From Candidatus Limnocylindrales bacterium (lineage in GTDB: Bacteria; Moduliflexota; Moduliflexia; Moduliflexales; JAUQPW01), in contig DATMBG010000058.1 in NCBI GenBank assembly GCA_035559535.1, forward strand, positions 124,001 through 188,000: a stretch of DNA of 64,000 nt, in the 5' to 3' direction. Both the position numbers and the translations under genes were made by a program. Positions 58,108 through 64,000 of this stretch are shown in pieces. Positions within the stretch are counted from its first letter, which is position 1; each line of letters opens with the position of its first letter. The notes under the pieces are model-generated. The model worked only from the letters and a program-made list of their open reading frames with translations. It did not search any database and was not told where the DNA came from.

Positions 58108-59307
58108 TTAGGGTTTGTTTGTTCTCTTAAACTTCTTCAGAGCCTCCACCATACGCTGCATTCCTGTTTCTATGTTTTCATAGGAATTGGCATAGGAAAT
58201 TCGGATATAACCTTCTCCGTAAGTACCAAAGAAAGTTCCGGCAGTTAAGGCCACATGGGCCTCATATAAGAGGTATTTAGCCAGGTCTGCCGATGGAACG
58301 CCGTAGCTTTTAATCGAAGGAAACACGTAAAAAGCTCCCTGGGGGCGAACACAGGTTATTTCTGGAATCTGACTGAGATACTCCAGGACCATCAGCCGTC
58401 TCCGATCAAACTCCTTGACCATGGCATACATAGGTTCCTGGGGGCCTCGTAGTGCCTGGACGGCACCCTTCTGGGCGAAGGAGGTAGCACAGACGGTACA
58501 ATATTGATGAACCCGGATCATGGCTCCGATCAATTCCTTGGGGGCAGCGACATAACCTAACCGCCAGCCGGTCATGGAATAAGCTTTAGAAAAACCGTTG
58601 ATGGTGATGGTTCGTTCTTTCATACCGGGAAAACTCCCGATACTATAGTGCCTGGTTCCTTCATAGACCAGTTTCTCATAAATTTCATCGGATAATACCA
58701 GGAGGTCTTTTTGCCGGGCAAAATCGGCAAGCTGCTCCAACTCTTCTTTGCTCAAAACGACCCCTGTAGGATTGTGGGGACTGGTGATCAGCATGGCCTT
58801 GGTTCTGGGGGTTACAAGAGCCTCCATATCCTCTATCCGCGGTTTAAATCCATGCTCTTCGGTCAGGGGAATGGAAATCGGATTTGCTCCAACCAGCCTG
58901 ATACAATGCTGATAACTGGTCCAGGCCGGATCTGGGATAAGAATCTCATCTCCAGGATCCAGGGTAGCCCATAAAGCCATGAGAATTCCCTCGATGGTCC
59001 CGACTGTAACGATTATCTCGGTATTCGGATCTACCTCCAGGCCGTTGTCTACCCGAAGTTTTTCCGCAATGGCCTCCCGTAATTCGGGAATTCCATAATT
59101 GGAGGTATAATGAACCCAGCCCTGATCCAGGGCATCCTTGGCGGCCTGCTTAATGTGAACCGGGGTATCAAAATCCGGTCTTCCTATTTCCATGTGAATA
59201 ACCTGCTTCCCCTGCTTCTCTAATTTAGCTACTTCTTCGCCCACCGAACGGATAGCTTGAAAGGGAATATGATCCATCCGCCTGGCTATACGGGATCTTG
59301 TAATCAT
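58108..59307 (-). CDS. Class I/II aminotransferase (AspC-like)
   Basis: 399 aa from ATG 59307 (AAGGAGA upstream). PLP-binding: VHYTSNYGIPELREAIAEKL, ITSPHNPTGVVLSKEELEQL, VLSDEIYEKLVYEG, and the Schiff-base Lys in NGFSKAYSMTGWRLGYVA. The C-terminal Arg that binds the carboxylate lies in GYIRISYANSYENIE. Likely aspartate or aromatic aminotransferase; substrate not determined. A GAAGTATGGGAG-type hairpin precedes it. Confidence 0.94.
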   Translation of the reverse strand: MITRSRIARRMDHIPFQAIRSVGEEVAKLEKQGKQVIHMEIGRPDFDTPVHIKQAAKDALDQGWVHYTSNYGIPELREAIAEKLRVDNGLEVDPNTEIIVTVGTIEGILMALWATLDPGDEILIPDPAWTSYQHCIRLVGANPISIPLTEEHGFKPRIEDMEALVTPRTKAMLITSPHNPTGVVLSKEELEQLADFARQKDLLVLSDEIYEKLVYEGTRHYSIGSFPGMKERTITINGFSKAYSMTGWRLGYVAAPKELIGAMIRVHQYCTVCATSFAQKGAVQALRGPQEPMYAMVKEFDRRRLMVLEYLSQIPEITCVRPQGAFYVFPSIKSYGVPSADLAKYLLYEAHVALTAGTFFGTYGEGYIRISYANSYENIETGMQRMVEALKKFKRTNKP

Positions 59308-59330
59308 TTTGATCTATCTCCTTGAATAAG

Positions 59331-59446
59331 GTAGAAGTATGGGAGTATGGGGGTATGGGAGTAAATTTTCCCGCACTTCGACACTTCCACACTTCTTACT
59401 TCCGCACTTCCACACTCCCATACTCCCACACTTCCATACTTCTACA
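59331..59446. repeat. Long hairpin of the GAAGTATGGGAG-type repeat (copy 3)
   Basis: GTAGAAGTATGGGAGTATGG and GGGTATGGGAG form the left arm; CACTCCCATACTCCCACACT and CCATACTTCTAC form the right arm. It lies in the gap between the patatin gene and the aminotransferase gene, so it belongs to the leader of the latter or the 3' end of the former. It has the same word structure as copies at 12342-12435 and 31791-31921. Confidence 0.8.
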
Positions 59447-59507
59447 CTTCCCCCTTTGAGTAAGTAAATATTTTTTCTCTGTTCCCTCAGTCAAAGAGTC
59501 CAAACGT

Positions 59508-61808
59508 TTAGAACGGGAATCCTGCCGAGAAGTAAACCTGCCGTCTTCCCTCATCTCCAATCCCGAAATCCAGATAAATCGGACCAATTATGGTATCCAG
59601 TGCAAAACCGAAACTTCCTCCGTAACGGAGCCTGAGATTATTCTCTAAATCGTCCAGGGAGTCCCAAACATTTCCGGTGTTAAAAACCAGAGTTGCATAA
59701 GCACCTCTTCCCAGCCCCAGAGGGAGATCGAGTAATTTATAACGGTAGCCAAGTCTCAGAATAGCGATTTGATCCCCCCGAAGTTCTTCCCGCTCATACC
59801 CCATAAAGGAATCAGGTCCGCCAAAAAGATAATCCTCATAGGTGGGAAGATCGGTACCGAAGGAGGTCCCTAATTGGACTCCTACCGAGAAATGGTTTTT
59901 AGGGAAAGGAGAAAAAAACTTGGAATAATTAAAAGAAAGCCGATGGAAATTCGGGTCACCACCCAAGGATTTATTTGCAAAGTCGTAGATAAGATGGAAG
60001 ATACTTCCAGAATTCGGGAAAGGGAATTGATCCAGTGTATCTGCCTGGGAACTTAGAGAAATCATCGCTACATTCTCTCGGAATTCCGGAAGGTCTGGAC
60101 CTCCTACATCTACGGTAAAGTCTTCTCGCTTCCATTGATATCGAGAAGTAATCTCTCCCAGGTTTTTGAAGATGTTTCCGGCTACAAATTCAAACCCTTT
60201 AGCCCGATCTGTAAATTGACCCAGACGCCTTTGATTTTCAAAAATAAGCTGAAAATCATCTTTATAAAAGATTCGAGGATTGATAAAAAATCCAGAGTTA
60301 AACAGCCCATATCGGAAATACGAACTCTGAAAATTGAAAATGCTCCCAAATTGGACTTCTGTAGATAATTTAGAACTAGTTCCACCAAATCGGTTAAAGC
60401 TTAGATCTGCAATTCCTACTCCCTTATATTTATCGTCGTAACGAAATCCGAATCGCAGCAGGTTCGGTTCTCTTTCATTGATCTTGAGTTCTAAAATTTT
60501 TCCCCCACTTTTTCCTTCCTCCACATTCACCTTAACCGATTCAAAAAAACCGAACCCAAAGATTCTCCTGATTTTCTCCTGTAATTCCGTAAGCGATAAC
60601 GTCTCTCCTTTTTGGATCTCCAGGGTTTTCATTAATTGCAACTCTTTGATTTTGACATCGCCTTCGATTCTTACCTCTTCAATTTTGATTTCGCTTCTAG
60701 GTCCGGTTTTTATTCTGGTGGATTGGGTAGGTGGGGGCTGATTAGACTGGTACTTTTTTAAGGAGTCTGCCAGGTCCCGCAGCCGTTGGATTTCCTTTCT
60801 GGCGGCTTCTTCGCCTTTTTCAATTAACAGACGAGCTTTGGTGAAATCAGACGCAGAATAATCCTTCAGATCTGGGGTGATCACAATATCTGCAAGGGCT
60901 AATTGTTGTTCTGTCGAATGGGCTATTTGCAAAGAAATGGCTTGATCGATAATTGCAAAGAAAGATTGGAGATCTTCTTTTTTTCTCAGGGGTGTCGAGA
61001 CATTCACGGCAATGACCTTATCTGCGCCCATATTTTTAACCACATCCACCGGAACGTTTTTGACAAGTCCGCCGTCTACCAGGAGTTTATCTCCCCATTC
61101 TACCGGGGTAAAAACCAGGGGAACCGCAATACTCGCCCGCATCGCTTCTGGCAGCGATAGCTGACTCCCGTCCAGAAGAACTTCAGCACCGGTGACAATA
61201 TCGGTGGCAACGGCCCGGTAGGGGATTTTAAGGTCGTCGAAATTTGTAATACCCGCAGCGGGGATAGTCAAAAGGGCCAGGAGGTTAGAGAGCTTCTGTC
61301 CAGCAGATAAACCACTGGGGATCTGGAGCTTATATCCTTTAAATCCGATCTCCAGAAGGTATTTGGAGACCTCTTTTTTCTGCTCGAAAAAAAGGGTTTT
61401 TCGGGGCGGGTTATCACGGAAGGCATCTTGCCAATTCATGGTCACCGCCAGGCGGGCAAGTTCTTCCGGTGAGTATCCCAGGGCGTATAGACCTCCCATG
61501 ACACTCCCCATACTGGTTCCTGCAATTCGATCTATGGGAATTCCTACTTCCTCTAATACTTTTAAAACCCCGATATGGGCAAAACCCCGGGCCCCTCCCC
61601 CACTTAGGGCAAGACCTATTTTAGGCCGAGGAGAACTTAACTCCCCGGGTCCCTTTTCATTCTTGAAAGGAGACCCGGTTTCCTTTTCCTGGGTTAAGGA
61701 AGGTTTGGGCGAGGAGTTATCTATCTGGCCTTTAGCCGAAAGGCAAAAGGTAAAGGGTAAAAGGTAAAAGGTAAAAATAGCAAAGCAGCGAAATAGACAA
61801 TTATTCAA
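59508..61808 (-). CDS. Patatin-like phospholipase with POTRA and outer-membrane beta-barrel (PlpD/BamA-like)
   Basis: 766 aa from TTG 61808. After a leader (FYLLPFTFCLSAKG, itself repeat-encoded) comes a patatin domain: IGLALSGGGARGFAHIGVLK (oxyanion loop), IAGTSMGSVMGGLYALG (GxSxG nucleophile) and LLVDGGLVKNVPVDVV (DGG catalytic Asp). A POTRA domain follows (about 375-450: EIKIEEVRIEGDVKIKELQL). The C-terminal ~300 residues are a surface-antigen barrel ending SAGFPF. Such two-part proteins translocate a lipolytic passenger to the cell surface (type Vd). Confidence 0.93.
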   Translation of the reverse strand: MNNCLFRCFAIFTFYLLPFTFCLSAKGQIDNSSPKPSLTQEKETGSPFKNEKGPGELSSPRPKIGLALSGGGARGFAHIGVLKVLEEVGIPIDRIAGTSMGSVMGGLYALGYSPEELARLAVTMNWQDAFRDNPPRKTLFFEQKKEVSKYLLEIGFKGYKLQIPSGLSAGQKLSNLLALLTIPAAGITNFDDLKIPYRAVATDIVTGAEVLLDGSQLSLPEAMRASIAVPLVFTPVEWGDKLLVDGGLVKNVPVDVVKNMGADKVIAVNVSTPLRKKEDLQSFFAIIDQAISLQIAHSTEQQLALADIVITPDLKDYSASDFTKARLLIEKGEEAARKEIQRLRDLADSLKKYQSNQPPPTQSTRIKTGPRSEIKIEEVRIEGDVKIKELQLMKTLEIQKGETLSLTELQEKIRRIFGFGFFESVKVNVEEGKSGGKILELKINEREPNLLRFGFRYDDKYKGVGIADLSFNRFGGTSSKLSTEVQFGSIFNFQSSYFRYGLFNSGFFINPRIFYKDDFQLIFENQRRLGQFTDRAKGFEFVAGNIFKNLGEITSRYQWKREDFTVDVGGPDLPEFRENVAMISLSSQADTLDQFPFPNSGSIFHLIYDFANKSLGGDPNFHRLSFNYSKFFSPFPKNHFSVGVQLGTSFGTDLPTYEDYLFGGPDSFMGYEREELRGDQIAILRLGYRYKLLDLPLGLGRGAYATLVFNTGNVWDSLDDLENNLRLRYGGSFGFALDTIIGPIYLDFGIGDEGRRQVYFSAGFPF
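61741..61780. repeat. AAAGGTAAAAGGTAAA tandem repeat in the patatin signal sequence
   Basis: AGGCAAAAGGTAAAGGGTAAAAGGTAAAAGGTAAAAATAG consists of 7-9 bp AAAGGTA units on the plus strand. Read on the minus strand it codes for the leader sequence FTFYLLPFTFCL of the patatin protein. Confidence 0.75.
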
Positions 61809-61829
61809 GTCTGAAATGGATTTTTGTAA

Positions 61830-62108
61830 TCAAAAGGTAATATCAAACTGTTTAAACTCTCCGGTATATTTCTCATTTTGCACATTAATCCGCTCCACCA
61901 CAGATCCCGGAGGGCCTTTTTGGCACCATTTTATAAATTGAGCAATAGCCTCTTCTTCCCCTTCAGCTACAGCTTCTACACGTCCATCTCGAAGGTTTCT
62001 AACCCAGCCGGTTAAACCTAAACTCCGGGCTTTGTGGAGGGCACTGGCCCGATAACCAACACCCTGAACGTATCCTTCAATATAAAGATGTACCCGAGCT
62101 TTGGACAT
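61830..62108 (-). CDS. acyP: Acylphosphatase
   Basis: 92 aa from ATG 62108 (MSKARVHLYIEGYVQGVGYR); the frame runs on to 62165. The acylphosphatase signature VQGVGYRAS holds the catalytic Arg, and GWVRNLRDGRVEAVAEG the catalytic Asn. The product hydrolyses acyl phosphates such as acetyl or carbamoyl phosphate. It is the normal length. The gap upstream to the MoeB-like gene carries a weak GGAGG/CCTTCC repeat. Confidence 0.95.
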   Translation of the reverse strand: MSKARVHLYIEGYVQGVGYRASALHKARSLGLTGWVRNLRDGRVEAVAEGEEEAIAQFIKWCQKGPPGSVVERINVQNEKYTGEFKQFDITF

Positions 62109-62201
62109 AGTATAGATGTCTGAGAATAGGAGGAAATAAAGGTAGGAAAGCAGAGAGGTTCTCACGCTTTATTTTCATACTTCCATGCCTTCCTGCTCTT
62201 A

Positions 62202-63236
62202 TTATATCCCGATGTACCTGGCATAAAGTCCTTTTGCGACGAGCGGGTCTTTGACCCCTTTGATAATGCTTCGGCCATCAGGAAATAGGGTCATTTCGAA
62301 TCCGTTAACTTTAAATTTGAGGATGTAAGCATTATAGCTGACCTCACCCAGAGATTGAAGTTTTTGAGCCAGACTTTCAAACTGAATCTGTACAGGGGTT
62401 TTATGGCTAATTTGTACCGCATCACGACCGCAGAGAACCGTCATATAGGAACCTTCTTTTCCTTCCAGGAATTCAAAGTTACCTTGCTTACAGGTGGGAC
62501 AGTTGGCGGCTTCCCTTGAATGAGAAATGTCGACCTTTGTAAAACTCCCCTCCCAGATATCAACCATGACGATTTCTTTCCGTAAGGCTTTCCAGTTTTG
62601 GGTTAGAATTTTTAACCCTTCCGTAACCTGAATCGAAGCAATGACATTTACAATCGGTGCAATAACTCCGGCTGTATCACACGTCGGGGTAGCTCCTGCC
62701 GGGGGAGCTGTTTCCAGCACACAACGCAGACAAGGAGTCTCATAGGGAATAATCGTCATGGAAAGACCATAACTACTTACACAAGCTCCATAAATCCAGG
62801 GAATTTTATGCTTTACACAGGCATCGTTGATCAGGTAGCGGGTTTCGAAGTTATCGGTCCCATCCATAACCAGGTCCGCACCTTCCAGGATACTTTCGAT
62901 ATTTGTGGGGTTAACGTCGGTTACCAGAGACTCGATTTGGATATGGGAGTTGATTTTCTCCAGTTTTCTTTGAGCAGCCACAGCTTTAGGAAGATTTTCT
63001 CGAACATCTTCTTCATCAAACAGAATTTGACGTTGGAGATTATTCTCTTCCACAAAATCCCGATCTACAATTTTTAGCCTTCCCACTCCGGCCCTGGCCA
63101 GGGAACTGGCTATAACCGTTCCTAAAGCACCGCAGCCGATGACGACCGCATAACTCTTCAGGAGCTTTCGCTGACCTTCTTCTCCGATTCCCGGGAAGAA
63201 GATCTGGCGAGAGTATCTTTCTAAATTTTTATCCAT
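62202..63236 (-). CDS. MoeB/ThiF-family adenylyltransferase (E1-like)
   Basis: 344 aa. RYSRQIFFPGIGEEGQRKLL, then the nucleotide loop VIGCGALGTVIASSLARAGV and the Arg/Asp catalytic segment DRDFVEENNLQRQILFDEED. A structural zinc is bound by CLRCV and CPTCKQG. It activates the C-terminal Gly of a ubiquitin-like sulfur carrier (MoaD or ThiS) by adenylation. The MoaD-like protein at 52644-52919 is a candidate partner but is 9 kb away. It ends with a domain of about 75 residues of unclear fold (YNAYILKFKVNGFEMTL). Confidence 0.93.
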   Translation of the reverse strand: MDKNLERYSRQIFFPGIGEEGQRKLLKSYAVVIGCGALGTVIASSLARAGVGRLKIVDRDFVEENNLQRQILFDEEDVRENLPKAVAAQRKLEKINSHIQIESLVTDVNPTNIESILEGADLVMDGTDNFETRYLINDACVKHKIPWIYGACVSSYGLSMTIIPYETPCLRCVLETAPPAGATPTCDTAGVIAPIVNVIASIQVTEGLKILTQNWKALRKEIVMVDIWEGSFTKVDISHSREAANCPTCKQGNFEFLEGKEGSYMTVLCGRDAVQISHKTPVQIQFESLAQKLQSLGEVSYNAYILKFKVNGFEMTLFPDGRSIIKGVKDPLVAKGLYARYIGI

Positions 63237-63253
63237 AAATTTGTTAACTTTAT

Positions 63254-63775
63254 TTACAATTTCTTAGGTTCTTCCTTTTTGGCACGCTTTTTAAGCTTTC
63301 TTTTAATGAGATCTTGTTTAAGACGGCTGAGCCGATCTATAAACAAAATACCGTTCAAATGATCGATTTCATGTTGGATGACCCGGGCCAGGAAAGTATC
63401 GGTGGTAAAGCTAACCGGCTTTCCATTTTCATCTAAGGCTTCTACGGAGATTTTTTTAGCCCGGACGACTTCACCGGATATTTCGGGAATGCTTAAACAT
63501 CCCTCCTCATCGGAAGTCGAACCCTCTGAGTGGGTTATAACCGGGTTAATGAGCTTCATCAACTTTGCCCCTTCATCCTTTGGGCTGGCATCCACCACAA
63601 TAACCCGAAGCGAGACTCCGACTTGAGGAGCGGCTAAACCAACTCCCGGCGCCGCATACATGGTTTCAACCATATCATCCAACAGACGCCGAATAGAATC
63701 ATCGATTTGTTCAACAGGTTTGGCTTTTTGTTTCAAAATAGGATCTGGATATTCTTTAATCTCTAAGATGGCCAT
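63254..63775 (-). CDS. def: Peptide deformylase
   Basis: 173 aa. It removes the formyl group from nascent proteins. All three motifs are seen: GVGLAAPQVGV (motif 1), EEGCLSIP (motif 2, metal Cys) and QHEIDHLNGILFID (motif 3, HExxH). The C-terminus is basic (KQDLIKRKLKKRAKKEEPKK). 17 bp separate it from the MoeB-like gene, suggesting one operon. Confidence 0.98.
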   Translation of the reverse strand: MAILEIKEYPDPILKQKAKPVEQIDDSIRRLLDDMVETMYAAPGVGLAAPQVGVSLRVIVVDASPKDEGAKLMKLINPVITHSEGSTSDEEGCLSIPEISGEVVRAKKISVEALDENGKPVSFTTDTFLARVIQHEIDHLNGILFIDRLSRLKQDLIKRKLKKRAKKEEPKKL

Positions 63776-63851
63776 TTTTATTGATTCAGATCTGATCAGG
63801 TAAAACGAAGTGTTATAGGGGTTTTATTTTAAAACGGAATAGCACTTCGCT

Positions 63852-64000
63852 TTACGTACCTGAACTTTCAAAACCAACTCCGGTTACGGTTACTTTACCG
63901 TATTTTCCTTTTTCTTCCTGAATTTGAAACTGAACCGGAAGAAATTTTTGGATGACCGCGACATTGGTAAAAAGATGTTGGGTTAGACGAGAAGTTGTAA
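63852..64000 (-). CDS. C-terminal end of an unidentified gene (partial)
   Basis: A frame open from the window edge ends at TAA 63852-63854. The 48 residues inside include TSRLTQHLFTNVAVIQKF and EEKGKYGKVTVTGVGFESSG. The family is not recognisable from this piece. Its direction matches the def operon downstream, about 75 bp away. Confidence 0.55.
   Translation of the reverse strand, partial: TTSRLTQHLFTNVAVIQKFLPVQFQIQEEKGKYGKVTVTGVGFESSGT

Overview
The window is a stretch of bacterial chromosome of moderate G+C (mid-40s percent by eye) from a diderm, probably uncultured lineage that I cannot place. Support for a diderm comes from a patatin/POTRA/BamA-type outer-membrane protein, a lipobox lipoprotein and a Tat-type leader. 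Sigma70-like promoters (TTGACA, then 16-18 bp, then TATAAT-like) and AGGAGG ribosome sites occur throughout. There is no phage, transposase, CRISPR array or rRNA. The gene content is mostly housekeeping and catabolic.

Layout. 1-176 is the start of a response regulator on the minus strand. 424-11374 is a long purine cluster: purC-purS-purQ-(unknown 118 aa)-purL-purF-purM-purN-purD-purE-purK. It covers PRPP to CAIR/SAICAR; purB and purH are not in the window. 11357-17163 (minus) carries an acetoin-utilisation/HDAC-type deacetylase, endonuclease III and a giant zinc-ribbon membrane protein. 17626-21768 holds a repeat-rich single-pass membrane protein, a family-4 glycosyltransferase broken by an in-frame TGA, a CBS-pair protein and glutamate dehydrogenase. 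21902-26973 has an ElyC/YdcF protein, tRNA-Leu(CAA), tRNA-Ala(GGC), then a minus-strand group of class V aminotransferase, 2-hydroxyacid dehydrogenase and BtpA-like protein. 27253-34962 has a Tat-exported amidohydrolase, an AbrB-fold protein, a peptide ABC importer without ATPases, an MBL-fold hydrolase and an HpcH/HpaI aldolase.

35253-44339 carries a double-domain ThyX, bactofilin, GcvH with its lipoate/octanoate transferase, a TPR protein, a DUF2227-like membrane protein and a secreted two-gene unit ending in a zinc metalloprotease with six C-terminal propeller-like repeats. 44427-47334 encodes PotABC-type polyamine transport without PotD. 47611-52919 encodes a three-subunit molybdenum hydroxylase with a ubiquitin-like sulfur carrier, interrupted between small and large subunits by a decayed TIR-domain gene. 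52932-64000 has a decayed Uma2 gene, hydantoinase B, bS21, a PPOX-fold protein, a lipoprotein, an M20 amidohydrolase, an aminotransferase, the patatin protein, acylphosphatase, a MoeB/ThiF adenylyltransferase and peptide deformylase.

The most unusual property is repeat invasion. Several families of degenerate purine/pyrimidine-biased, hairpin-forming repeats sit between genes. In at least four cases (thyX, potC, nth, patatin) repeat-like DNA is read in frame as part of the protein. Three recognisable pseudogenes and a 110-bp near-perfect tandem duplication across a convergent gene junction suggest ongoing decay and rearrangement. No complete new defence or biosynthetic system is evident. The best candidates for new biology are the unknown gene embedded in the FGAM-synthetase operon, the coding hairpin repeats, and the metalloprotease/propeller two-gene unit.
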